NCBI RefSeq assembly: GCF_016811075.1
Contig: NZ_JAFBGL010000003.1
Span: 248,001 to 312,000 of the forward strand
Direction of reading: 5' to 3'
Origin: Oceaniferula flava
GTDB lineage: Bacteria > Verrucomicrobiota > Verrucomicrobiia > Verrucomicrobiales > Akkermansiaceae
Length of the DNA: 64,000 nucleotides
The notes beneath the pieces were generated by a model. That model saw nothing but the letters and a program-made list of their open reading frames with translations. It made no database searches and was not told the DNA's origin. Within the stretch, counting starts at the first letter, position 1, and every line of letters begins with the position of its first letter. This document shows, in pieces, positions 9,228 through 16,560 of the stretch. A program made the translations under genes and the position numbers.

Positions 9228-9632
9228 ATGCGCCGTTTCAGAAATTTTAACGATGACACATCCGCCTCGGAGATCAACATCTCTCCCTTGATCGATGTGG
9301 TGTTCATCCTGCTGATCTTCTTCATAGTCACCACCGTGTTCGTTGAGGAAACCGGGGTGGACGTGAACAAACCCCGCGCGGCCTCGGCTGAGGATTTGAA
9401 TAAGAACTCGATTCTGATCGCCGTGACATCCAATGGCCAAGTCTACCAAGGCGGTCGCAGCATCGGTGTGGCCGGCGTGCGCAGCGTGGTCGCCGCCATG
9501 CTGGAGTCGGACGATTCCACCCCCGTCATCATCCAAGGCGACACCGACGCCAACCACGGCCTCGTCGTCCAAGTCATCGACGCCGCCAAACTAGCCGGAG
9601 CCAAAACCGTCAACCTAGCTACTGCGAAGTAA
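9228..9632 (+). CDS. exbD: ExbD-type biopolymer transport protein
   Basis: A 134-residue single-pass protein. The membrane helix contains the protonatable aspartate in [20 protein letters not shown] (Asp about 25), the key ExbD/TolR residue. It is followed by a periplasmic alpha/beta domain with [20 protein letters not shown], typical of ExbD (the ..I.aD....y..v motif). It lies 26 bases after exbB. Confidence 0.92.
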   Translation: MRRFRNFNDDTSASEINISPLIDVVFILLIFFIVTTVFVEETGVDVNKPRAASAEDLNKNSILIAVTSNGQVYQGGRSIGVAGVRSVVAAMLESDDSTPVIIQGDTDANHGLVVQVIDAAKLAGAKTVNLATAK

Positions 9633-9665
9633 TCGGTCGTATAGGTCCTATAAGACTCATTCCCC

Positions 9666-10379
9666 ATGAAACTAAAATCCATCATCCTAGGCATCGCCAC
9701 CACCACCATTCTCTTGGCGGTGTTAGTCGCCACGCGCATGATGGTGCTGAAGCAGGACACCCCCGAGTTTGAAATTCGCAAAGTGGAAATGGCCGCCCTG
9801 CCGGAACCTCCACCACCGGCACCGGAGGAGGAAGTGACCGATGACCCACCGCCGCCGCCACCACCGTCGTTACAAGACCTGGCGCCCACGCTCGACGTCA
9901 GCCAGCCGCCGATGCCTGTGTCCCACGTCAAGGTTGACCCCACCTTGGTGGTCGATCCCTTCTTCACCGATCAGCCACCGGCACCCCTGCCGAAGCCCGT
10001 GGTGAAACGCCCGACGCCCCAGCCCAAGGTCAGCAAACCGACGGTCAAAAGCAAACCGCGCCCACGCGTCAAAGCAGCCCCACCGAAACCCAAATCCCAG
10101 TATTCGCTGGGAGAGCTCGATCGCAAACCGCGCCTTCTCCGTAACCCTTCTGTTAGGTTTCCCAGCAGCATTCGCGGCGCGACCAGTGGTCGTGTGGTGG
10201 TGCGTGTCATCATCCTGCCATCCGGTCGCAGCCAGTTTTTATCTGTCGTTTCCGCCTCGCATCCGGCCTTGGTGGCACCCGCCAAGCGCATCGCCAGCGG
10301 CTCCCGCTTTACTCCACCCACTCGTCAGGGAAAACCGGTGAAAGCCGTGATGACCTGGCCCATTACCATTAGAAAATGA
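9666..10379 (+). CDS. tonB: TonB energy-transducing protein
   Basis: A 237-residue protein with an N-terminal membrane anchor (residues about 5-25, IILGIATTTILLAVLVATRM) and a long Pro/Lys/Val-rich periplasm-spanning region. The latter contains runs of prolines near residue 45 and KPVVKRPTPQPKVSKPTVKS near 115. The C-terminal domain contains RFPSSIRGATSGRVVVRVII, the P..a...g..G.V.v.f.v signature. It should contact TonB boxes of outer-membrane receptors, plausibly including the haem receptor at 35010-37265. It overlaps the next gene by four bases (ATGA). Confidence 0.92.
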   Translation: MKLKSIILGIATTTILLAVLVATRMMVLKQDTPEFEIRKVEMAALPEPPPPAPEEEVTDDPPPPPPPSLQDLAPTLDVSQPPMPVSHVKVDPTLVVDPFFTDQPPAPLPKPVVKRPTPQPKVSKPTVKSKPRPRVKAAPPKPKSQYSLGELDRKPRLLRNPSVRFPSSIRGATSGRVVVRVIILPSGRSQFLSVVSASHPALVAPAKRIASGSRFTPPTRQGKPVKAVMTWPITIRK

Positions 10380-11752
10380 ATTTCTCAGTATTCAGTATTC
10401 AGTTATCAGTATGCAGTTCCTTGCTGGTGAGCTCTCTCTCCGCAGCCGAAGCTCTGCCGCTTTCCAAAAGCTACTGGAAGGACTCCGAGTTCTTAAAATC
10501 CTTCAATGGTTCTTACCGGATCAATGCCCGGATTGAGCCGACTGTGACCACCGAGGAGCGCGGTTTGTTAGTATCGATCCAGTCGATGATGGCACTGGGG
10601 AAACGTAAGGAGGCACTGGCGAAGTTAAAAGCCAGCTCCTTGGCAAAGACCTCCGCCGCGATCAGTTTCAATATCGCCAACATTCAGTTTGAGTTAGGCG
10701 AGATGGAGGACGCTGCCGAGTCGTATCAAAAAGCGCTGAAAATCTTCCCCAACTTCCGCCGAGCCCACCGCAACCTTGGTTTTGTCTATGTGCGTCAAGA
10801 CGACTGGGACAAGGCGCTGCCAGCCTTCGAGCAAGCATTACGCTTGGGCGACCAGGATGGCGCCACTTATGGTCAGCTGGCCTACGGCCGCATGCAGAAG
10901 GAACAATACGCCTCCGCCCTGCAGGCCTACCGTCTCGCCCAAGTCACCCAGCCGGAGAGCATCGATTGGAAAGCGGGCATCGCCCAGTGTTTGCAACACC
11001 TGCAGCGCAACGAAGAGGCCCTCGCACTGGTCGACGAAGTGATCGCCGCCCGTCCTGAAGAAGTTTCATATTACCTGCTGCAGTCGTCGATCCAGCTCTC
11101 CATGGACCGCAGCGATGAGGCGATGACCAATCTCGAAATGGTGCGTCGCATGGGTAAGCTCGACGCCGAAAATCATCTTCTCTTAGCCAACCTGCACCTG
11201 CGCTCCGGCAATGGCAAACTGGCCCGGCCCGTGATGATGGCAGCGATCGAAATGGAGCCCAAAGCTCCGCTCGAATCCGCCCTCAATGTGCTGGCCTTCG
11301 CAGCTGACGGCAAAGATTGGAAATTGGCACGCGACTTTGCCGATGCCGTTGCCAAAGCGTGGCCGGAGATCAAGGACGAGAAGCTATCGTCCAAGCTCCA
11401 GCGCCTCGGTGCCCTGATCGATATCGACTCCGGGGAAAACCCTGAACGGGGGGCGAAGGTGTTAGAAAGTCTGATGAAAAAAGATCCTCTCGACGGAGAT
11501 GCGCTCACCCTCCTGGCCGGTTATCGGATCGAGGAAAAGCGTAACCAGGAAGGCGAAATGTTACTGCAGCAAGCGTCCAAGATCGAAGGATACGAATACA
11601 ACGCCCGCCTGGAATTGGCCAAACTCTACGTCAGCCTCAGCCGTTATCCGGAAGCCCTCGAAGAGCTCGATCTGGTCCTGAAAATCCGCTCCAGCCCCGC
11701 GATCAGCACCTACCGCAATGCTGTCGCCAACTTGGCCGAAGCCGCCCGTTAG
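10376..11752 (+). CDS. TPR-repeat periplasmic protein, last gene of the TonB operon
   Basis: A 458-residue protein with an N-terminal signal (MNFSVFSIQLSVCSSLLVSSLSA, cleavage near SAAEA) and about ten tetratricopeptide-like repeats. Clear repeat units include SFNIANIQFELGEMEDAAES, AHRNLGFVYVRQDDWDKALP and ARLELAKLYVSLSRYPEALE. TPR proteins close the TtpC-type TonB operons of other bacteria and are thought to scaffold the complex. The signal peptide is encoded by an unusual heptanucleotide repeat (CAGTATT-like, 10385-10416). A decayed partial copy of this gene lies at 17602-17772, on the far side of the integron. Confidence 0.85.
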   Translation: MNFSVFSIQLSVCSSLLVSSLSAAEALPLSKSYWKDSEFLKSFNGSYRINARIEPTVTTEERGLLVSIQSMMALGKRKEALAKLKASSLAKTSAAISFNIANIQFELGEMEDAAESYQKALKIFPNFRRAHRNLGFVYVRQDDWDKALPAFEQALRLGDQDGATYGQLAYGRMQKEQYASALQAYRLAQVTQPESIDWKAGIAQCLQHLQRNEEALALVDEVIAARPEEVSYYLLQSSIQLSMDRSDEAMTNLEMVRRMGKLDAENHLLLANLHLRSGNGKLARPVMMAAIEMEPKAPLESALNVLAFAADGKDWKLARDFADAVAKAWPEIKDEKLSSKLQRLGALIDIDSGENPERGAKVLESLMKKDPLDGDALTLLAGYRIEEKRNQEGEMLLQQASKIEGYEYNARLELAKLYVSLSRYPEALEELDLVLKIRSSPAISTYRNAVANLAEAAR

Positions 11753-12024
11753 ACAGTTTTTGCGCGTATCAGACCCTGAGCAACGGCAGAAAGGGGAGAG
11801 CTGTAGAAAATTTTCTACCTTTTCAATGATTATCGCCAGTAATGGCCGCCTGGAATGTGAAAATGCTTCAACGGCTTACCCTCAGCCACAGGCTGACAAG
11901 TCTGTAAATACCCGCGTTTCCGCTGCATCGCAGTCGCTGACGTGGCATGACTTCCGCGCTGCCGCCATTACTAACAACCCACTGTTTAGCAATCATCCTA
12001 ACCGCCTGAATTTGTAGGCAGGAT
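11753..12024. other. Distal end of the integron array; no gene seen
   Basis: About 270 bases between the TPR gene stop and the last attC. No credible open frame, tRNA or further attC is visible. It may be chromosomal flank or the remnant of a lost cassette. A short palindrome-like GTAGAAAATTTTCTAC occurs at 11804-11819 and could act as a weak hairpin. Confidence 0.5.
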
Positions 12025-12149
12025 GTAGAACGTCATAGCATAGCCGACTCCACGGAAAGAGTGATGTTAGACGAAGGTTTTGAGGTTGTAGTTGTGTGAA
12101 AACTTAGCAAACAGGCGCCGTAGCGGTCGGCTGCTGCGACTTGTTCGAC
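12025..12149 (-). other. attC site 5 (integron recombination site)
   Basis: On the minus strand it opens with the R'' box GTCGAAC and closes with the R' box GTTCTAC. The inner arms pair: AAGTCGCAGCAGCCGAC against GTCGGCTATGCTATGAC. It is about 125 bases long and closely similar, over its whole length, to attC1 at 14659-14784. Its R'' box is the exact complement of the GTTCGAC box that opens cassette 5, as expected for a cassette and its own attC. Confidence 0.85.
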
Positions 12150-12177
12150 CAATTTTTTCACGTTACGAACTGTTTGA

Positions 12178-12408
12178 TTATTCCTGCACGGCATCCTTCA
12201 CTGCCCCAGTTTTTGTATCGATAACAGCTGTATTTTTTGTCCTCATGCTAGAGCCGAAAATCACTGCATTCTGACGATGGTCAACTTGTATATAACGACC
12301 CGATTCATTGCCTGAATGAGTCACCGAGTTCAGGAAGAGCACGGCATAAATACTTACGACCACAACGCAAGAGGTAATGATAATCAGGCACATGTTTTTT
12401 GTATTCAT
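12178..12408 (-). CDS. Cassette 5: small membrane-anchored or secreted protein, unknown
   Basis: A 76-residue protein with a hydrophobic N-terminal segment (MCLIIITSCVVVVSIYAVLF, residues about 6-25) that is either a signal peptide or a membrane anchor. A short polar domain follows (RYIQVDHRQNAVIFGSS; AVIDTKTGAVKDAVQE). I do not recognise a family. It starts 6 bases after the R' box of attC4 and ends about 28 bases before attC5, the tight packing typical of integron cassettes. It is AT-rich compared with the flanking operons. Confidence 0.7.
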   Translation of the reverse strand: MNTKNMCLIIITSCVVVVSIYAVLFLNSVTHSGNESGRYIQVDHRQNAVIFGSSMRTKNTAVIDTKTGAVKDAVQE

Positions 12409-12414
12409 ATTATT

Positions 12415-12546
12415 GTCGAACGTTTAAGGTCACTCATCAGATACATTTATGAACTTGAACTACAGATACCAAAAACCTTGACCGAAGCAAGTACACTCTC
12501 ACAAACTTGGACGCGGTATCTGATTGAGTGCACCTGCTTGTTATGC
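12415..12546 (-). other. attC site 4 (integron recombination site)
   Basis: R'' box GCATAAC and R' box GTTCGAC bound a 132-base imperfect palindrome. The left arm AGGTGCACTCAATCAGATAC pairs with the complement of GTATCTGATGAGTGACCT, leaving two unpaired bases on one strand. Such extrahelical bases are the hallmark by which integrases recognise the attC bottom strand. This is the best-formed attC of the array. Confidence 0.9.
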
Positions 12547-12556
12547 CTTGGTTGAT

Positions 12557-13459
12557 TTAGAATGATCCAACCTTCTCCCCAGACGAAGCATTATACAAAC
12601 AACAAGTAGCAAACATCAACTCTGCCCCTTCTTTGATGAGATGATTTACTCCTGATAGACCAATGACAGTCAAATTAAGATCCTCAGTCTCATCAAGCAA
12701 CCTTTGGTGAACATACGTGGTTGTGGGTTCATCAAAAAAGTGTTGAGTGTATGTTAGGAGACCTTTGGAGGATATTGTAAAACAGCTATATTCAGAATTA
12801 GGCTCAGGAATGATCTCCTGAACAACCTTGTTGGTTCCCTTGAGAACAATCCTTAGGGGACCTTGCCTGTCGTTCACAATAATGTGACCATGTGACTCTA
12901 CTACCTCACCTGCACAATTAATAAGGGGAAAGGCTATGGGCTCAATACCATCTTGATGTAAAATGAGCTGCTTCTTAGTGCTAACTACCATCCATCCTTC
13001 ACCCAATGCCTTTACAGTTCCGTTCACTGGCAAAGAAGACAATCTTTCCCCTGTATCCAAATCAATACGATGAAGCTCTTTGCCCAACTGCACAGCGAGG
13101 GAAGCCCTATCAGAATCTAGTCCATGAAACTTGGTATTGCCTTTGGAAACCCAAAACGTTCCATTCTTGTAGTTGGCTACACCATAGACGTTTGAGTAAC
13201 CTCCAGCAAATGCTACATATCCATCAACTAAAAGGACAGGATTTGAAAAGTCCAAGTCTTTGATAGTCATCGAATACTTTCGTTCAGGGAGATCGTGAAT
13301 CAAGGCTGTGTCATTTTGGGTATCATAGTAGACCCCAACTTGCCAAATATCTCTATTCGAACAGATATTATGATAGAAGTTACTCATTTTGCATAACGTT
13401 AAAATCTTCCCATCCATGACCAGAATTGCCTGATGATGTTGAAACGGGAATTCAGTCAC
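12557..13459 (-). CDS. Cassette 4: hypothetical protein, possibly 5'-truncated
   Basis: A protein of up to 300 residues of unknown function. It has many short beta-strand-like segments with regularly spaced Gly/Asp (VDGYVAFAGGYSNVYGVANY, KALGEGWMVVSTKKQLILHQ), reminiscent of a beta-propeller. This is a fold guess from periodicity only. The frame is open from a GTG at 13459 that overlaps the damaged attC3, and the first in-frame ATG is at 13417. Its attC4 R'' box (GCATAAC) predicts that the cassette should open with GTTATGC, which is absent. The 5' end of the cassette has therefore probably been lost or rearranged. Base composition is AT-rich. Confidence 0.6.
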   Translation of the reverse strand: MTEFPFQHHQAILVMDGKILTLCKMSNFYHNICSNRDIWQVGVYYDTQNDTALIHDLPERKYSMTIKDLDFSNPVLLVDGYVAFAGGYSNVYGVANYKNGTFWVSKGNTKFHGLDSDRASLAVQLGKELHRIDLDTGERLSSLPVNGTVKALGEGWMVVSTKKQLILHQDGIEPIAFPLINCAGEVVESHGHIIVNDRQGPLRIVLKGTNKVVQEIIPEPNSEYSCFTISSKGLLTYTQHFFDEPTTTYVHQRLLDETEDLNLTVIGLSGVNHLIKEGAELMFATCCLYNASSGEKVGSF

Positions 13460-13523
13460 AAGTTACAGAAAGCTCCGACAAACTCAAGCGCGGTCATGGA
13501 TTGGGAGCGATGCTTTGTTCGCG
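13455..13523 (-). other. attC site 3, degenerate
   Basis: The R'' box CGCGAAC (13517-13523) exactly complements the GTTCGCG box that opens cassette 3. Inner arms AAAGC..GCTCC and GGAGCTTTCTGT can pair. The R' side has no GTT triplet: it reads CTTGTGAC or GTAACTT. This short site is therefore probably inactive or was damaged when cassette 4 lost its start. Confidence 0.55.
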
Positions 13524-13550
13524 TTGTTTATTCTCGACCTTCCCGACCGT

Positions 13551-13847
13551 CTACATCCAGTAAAAGTCATCTAGATCGAGCCACGCTGTAAAAGGGAAAT
13601 ACAAGTTAATCGCCAGAACCGCTAAAAAAATTCCAACAGGAACTGATGCGACCTGGAGCAGCAATCTTAGATTCCGTTCACCAATCGAGTTTAGCCACCA
13701 ACACAAATAGTATGGAATCGCAACAGCCAAGAAAATAAAAGAAAGGGGAACCATGATTCCGACTGACCCTAGGGGCAAAAAATAGAATATGAGACAAATC
13801 CACAACGGCGTTAGCAGTAATAAGATCAGTCCAAATAGTTTTCTCAT
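13551..13847 (-). CDS. Cassette 3: small integral membrane protein, unknown
   Basis: A 98-residue protein with three to four predicted membrane helices (FGLILLLLTPLWICLIFYFL, VGIMVPLSFIFLAVAIPYYL, VGIFLAVLAINLYFPF). The start ATG is 5 bases after the R' box of attC2, which leaves almost no leader and is usual for cassettes. I recognise no family. Small multi-helix membrane proteins of unknown role are frequent in integron cassettes. Confidence 0.7.
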   Translation of the reverse strand: MRKLFGLILLLLTPLWICLIFYFLPLGSVGIMVPLSFIFLAVAIPYYLCWWLNSIGERNLRLLLQVASVPVGIFLAVLAINLYFPFTAWLDLDDFYWM

Positions 13848-13851
13848 TTAT

Positions 13852-13978
13852 CGCGAACGTCCTAGCACAGCCACTCCCCTACCGAGGGCGAGCTGTGATG
13901 GATGAGTTAATGGTTGTAGTTAGAGCAAAATTTGACTGCGCGGCGGGTAGGGGGTTGGTCTGCTGCGCATTGTTCGAC
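13852..13978 (-). other. attC site 2 (integron recombination site)
   Basis: R'' box GTCGAAC and R' box GTTCGCG bound about 127 bases. The arms AATGCGCAGCAGACCAACCC and GGCTGTGCTAGGAC, together with CCCCTACC/GGTAGGGG, give the imperfect attC stem. The R'' box complements the GTTCGAC box that opens cassette 2. Confidence 0.85.
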
Positions 13979-13980
13979 TT

Positions 13981-14589
13981 TTAAAGCCGTGAACGCCTGA
14001 AAGATAAGCCCAAGCCGGCCAGCCCAAGAAAAAGTGACGAGGATGGCTCCGGGACAGAATCAAACTCTAGATTATCAAATAGAACACCTTCTGATTCAAC
14101 GTTGAAAGGTTGATACAATTCGACTCGCCGTATTCCCGAACCGGAAGCGGTTAAAACAAAATTACTATCCAGGGCGCCGCTGGGGCCAACTACTTGATGG
14201 GAATTAATCAAGTTGCCTCCTACCTCTGAATCATAGATGTCAATGCGTGCGCCATTAGCATTAACATTATTGGCAATGACGGATACGACTGCCATTGAAG
14301 TTGTGAAAGTCAAGCTGATTGGGCTGCCCGACTTGGGCTGAGCATTAGCTCCATCCCCACTGAGTCTTAAGCCGTCGGAATCGGGGTGGGGAGTGAATCC
14401 ACTCGAGAGGTCACTCCACTCTCCGTTGGTGAAGATTACTCCAGAGGTGGAATAGAAGTTAGAGATATCAGAACCCGAAGCTGTTCCATCATTAAATGTG
14501 ATTAGTGTGGCTGCGCCAACATTACCTGCGAGCGATCCGAATGTGATTACTGTGGTTGCTAAAGTAGCAACTTGGCGGTTTATTTTCAT
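13981..14589 (-). CDS. Cassette 2: PEP-CTERM exported protein
   Basis: About 202 residues from the ATG at 14589. The frame is open to 14607, but MKINRQVATLATTVITFGSL is the better signal-peptide start. The mature part is a beta-rich domain (LITFNDGTASGSDISNFYST; FVLTASGSGIRRVELYQPFN) resembling secreted carbohydrate-binding or lectin-like folds. The C-terminus has the exosortase sorting signal VPEPSS, a hydrophobic helix (LFLGLAGLGLSF) and RRSR. Such proteins are cleaved by exosortase and become surface or extracellular proteins. It ends 2 bases from attC2. A PEP-CTERM protein as a mobile cassette is unusual. Confidence 0.85.
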   Translation of the reverse strand: MKINRQVATLATTVITFGSLAGNVGAATLITFNDGTASGSDISNFYSTSGVIFTNGEWSDLSSGFTPHPDSDGLRLSGDGANAQPKSGSPISLTFTTSMAVVSVIANNVNANGARIDIYDSEVGGNLINSHQVVGPSGALDSNFVLTASGSGIRRVELYQPFNVESEGVLFDNLEFDSVPEPSSSLFLGLAGLGLSFRRSRL

Positions 14590-14658
14590 AAAGATATATA
14601 ATAGCAAAATCAGCAGAACCTATGCCAGCTTAATATTTGTTGGTTGTGTCTTTTTTCT

Positions 14659-14784
14659 GTCGAACGTCATAGCATAGCCGACTCCACGGAGAGAGCGATG
14701 GTAGGCGAAGGTGTTGAGGTTGTAATTGTGTGAAAACTTAGCAAACAGGCGCCGTGGTGGTCGGACTACTGCGACTTGTTATGC
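14659..14784 (-). other. attC site 1 (integron recombination site)
   Basis: On the minus strand the R'' box GCATAAC opens the site and the R' box GTTCGAC closes it. Arms AAGTCGCAGTAGTCCGACC and GGAGTCGGCTATGCTATGAC pair with a few unpaired bases. The site is nearly identical to attC5. Its R'' box is the complement of the GTTATGC at the attI junction that opens cassette 1, even though an IS30-family element now separates the cassette gene from this site. Confidence 0.9.
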
Positions 14785-14785
14785 A

Positions 14786-15840
14786 GCTTGAATTCATAAA
14801 CTAAGTGCAACGGTGATCCCCGCACGCTAACCAGCGGGACGAGCCATTGCCATCATGAAATACAGACACCTCAGCAAAGAAGAAAGATGCGTTATCGGGG
14901 CGCTCAGAATGCAGCGATTATCACTCCGGGCCATCGCTCAGCACCTCGGCAGATCCCCATCCACCATAAGCCGTGAGATCAAGCGCAACAGTCGAAGTCA
15001 GGACGGTCGTTACCGGGCGTCACACGCCGATTCAAACTACAACGCTCGCAAACGTTGGGCTCGCCGAGGCTCGCGTTTTGATTGGGGAGAGTGGAAAATC
15101 GTCGAGCGCTGTATCCGCGATGAATACAGCCCTGAGCAAACTGCGGGGAGGCTTAAACGAGAAGGGACGCTCTCCATCAGTCATGAAACGATCTACCTTC
15201 ATATCTGGAGAAACAAAAAGCTCGGAGGGACCCTGTATACCCATTTACGTGGTTCGCGTAAAAGGCGGCGCAAGCGCTGGGGTAGAAACGACAGCAGGGG
15301 CCGCCTTCCTGGTAAAACCATGATCACCGAACGGCCTGATGCGGCCAACCTCCGACAAGAAATAGGTCACTGGGAGCTCGACAGTGTGCTTGGATCCATC
15401 AGTGGCCGCCACTGTATATCCACCGTCGTGGATCGCATGTCAGGCTACCTTATGATCGGCAAGCTGGAAGCCAGGACAAAGTCGGAAACCAATCTACGTC
15501 TCTCCAAATTGATATCGCGTTGCGAGGGGCGCTTCAAGACCATCACCCCGGACAACGGGACTGAGTTCCACGGTTACCGTGAACTGGAGCAAAAGCATGG
15601 AGTGAAATTCTACTTCGCCCACCCTTATCACTCATGGGAACGTGGCACCAACGAGAACACAAATGGTCTGATCCGGCAGTATCTACCGAAGCGTCAGAGT
15701 ATGCATAACCTGACCCAAGCCAAGTGTAATGCCATTGCTAACAAGTTGAACAATAGACCGAGGAAAAGGCTCGGATACTTAACACCAAACGAAGTCTTCC
15801 ACGGATTATCTAACGTTGCACTTCATACTTGAACCTAAGC
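14786..15840. mobile_element. IS30-family insertion sequence in the integron array
   Basis: An element of about 1.05 kb bounded by imperfect inverted repeats of about 27 bases. Both inner ends are AAGTGCAACG (14803-14812 and its complement 15814-15823). Flanking AGC triplets at 14785-14787 and 15838-15840 would fit a 3-base target duplication, giving an element of 14788-15837. It contains one transposase gene. It inserted between the stop of cassette 1 and attC1, one or two bases outside the attC1 R'' box. No second copy is seen in the window. Confidence 0.85.
14855..15832 (+). CDS. IS30-family transposase
   Basis: A 325-residue DDE transposase. The N-terminal helix-turn-helix (LSLRAIAQHLGRSPSTISRE, residues about 22-41) is characteristic of IS30. 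Catalytic residues are visible at Asp176 (GHWELDSV), Asp233 (TITPDNGTEF) and Glu267 (GTNENTNGLIRQYLP). The length is normal and the frame intact, so the element may be active. The stop codon lies inside the right inverted repeat. It reads opposite to the cassette genes around it. Confidence 0.95.
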   Translation: MKYRHLSKEERCVIGALRMQRLSLRAIAQHLGRSPSTISREIKRNSRSQDGRYRASHADSNYNARKRWARRGSRFDWGEWKIVERCIRDEYSPEQTAGRLKREGTLSISHETIYLHIWRNKKLGGTLYTHLRGSRKRRRKRWGRNDSRGRLPGKTMITERPDAANLRQEIGHWELDSVLGSISGRHCISTVVDRMSGYLMIGKLEARTKSETNLRLSKLISRCEGRFKTITPDNGTEFHGYRELEQKHGVKFYFAHPYHSWERGTNENTNGLIRQYLPKRQSMHNLTQAKCNAIANKLNNRPRKRLGYLTPNEVFHGLSNVALHT

Positions 15841-15843
15841 AGT

Positions 15844-16428
15844 TTATTTTGTAGGGTTTTCTTGTGGTTTACAATGTGTTTTTAATTTTCTTAATCCGAT
15901 TCTGACAGCTCTACCTAACATGGGTATTTGCGATTGACCTCTGTCGGGATCGTAAAGTCGATTCGATGCAAAACGCATCTCAAAGCGTCGTTTACTGCAT
16001 TCTGAGATCTCACCGATGTTTAATCGTTCTAGAAACTGTCTGAGTAATAATGTCTTTGACTTATCAGATTGGTTTTTGGGCTGGTTGCCGTATTTGTTTT
16101 CGTTGTCATATTGGACAAACTGTTGAATCTCTGGAAATAAGAAAACCATTTCAGGACGTATCCCCTCGAACTCAGAATCACGATAGGAGAGAACCTGGGC
16201 TAATCCATCTAGACACTTCTTAACACTTTCTGATGATTGGGGAGCTTTGCACTCGATTACGAACCAGATTTTCTTAAAACCTTTTTGAATAGCAGTTGCT
16301 TTTGGATAGCAAAGAAAGTCAGCCTTAATGGATTCACCAGTTAACAGGTGGGTGCCTTTAGCTTCTGGAATCAATTTGAACTCAGTGCTGAGAAGTTCTT
16401 GAATTTTCTTCTTATATAGAGGTTCCAT
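15844..16428 (-). CDS. Cassette 1: PD-(D/E)XK nuclease-like protein
   Basis: About 194 residues from the ATG at 16428. An upstream open frame to 16458 would cross the attI recombination point and is not expected to be native. The region KADFLCYPK...WFVIECKAPQ places Asp37, Glu59 and Lys61 in the spacing of the PD-(D/E)XK nuclease core (D then ExK on a hydrophobic strand), as in restriction-type endonucleases and Holliday-junction resolvase folds. The C-terminus is basic (GRAVRIGLRKLKTHCK). As first cassette it should be the most strongly expressed from an integron promoter. A defence role is plausible but inferred. A nuclease-fold protein without activity cannot be excluded. Confidence 0.65.
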   Translation of the reverse strand: MEPLYKKKIQELLSTEFKLIPEAKGTHLLTGESIKADFLCYPKATAIQKGFKKIWFVIECKAPQSSESVKKCLDGLAQVLSYRDSEFEGIRPEMVFLFPEIQQFVQYDNENKYGNQPKNQSDKSKTLLLRQFLERLNIGEISECSKRRFEMRFASNRLYDPDRGQSQIPMLGRAVRIGLRKLKTHCKPQENPTK

Positions 16429-16560
16429 ACTTTTAGCATAACGTGTGGTTATTAACACAATGGAAAATCTATCAATTCCTTTATGTTCGTCCAGAAGATA
16501 ATTGCTACTATGGGTTATTTTCTGTTGGAAAATAACCGTATTTATTGGTAAAGCTAATCA
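16429..16560. promoter_or_regulatory. attI site and intI/cassette promoter region
   Basis: The first cassette joins here: the minus strand reads GTTATGC at 16442-16436, preceded by AAC. The remaining sequence up to intI should hold attI, the integrase promoter and the cassette promoter. A perfect 10-base-pair inverted repeat (GGTTATTTTC, 5-base loop, GAAAATAACC) lies at 16513-16537, 23 bases before the intI start. It could be an operator or a second integrase-binding element. No clear LexA box (CTGT-N8-ACAG) is visible. Confidence 0.65.

Noticed and set aside
12025-14784. Near-identical blocks at 12025 and 14659 as flanks of a composite transposon
   Set aside because: They are attC sites with paired R and L boxes. 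Two other, non-identical attC sites lie between them, and there is no transposase inside the interval.
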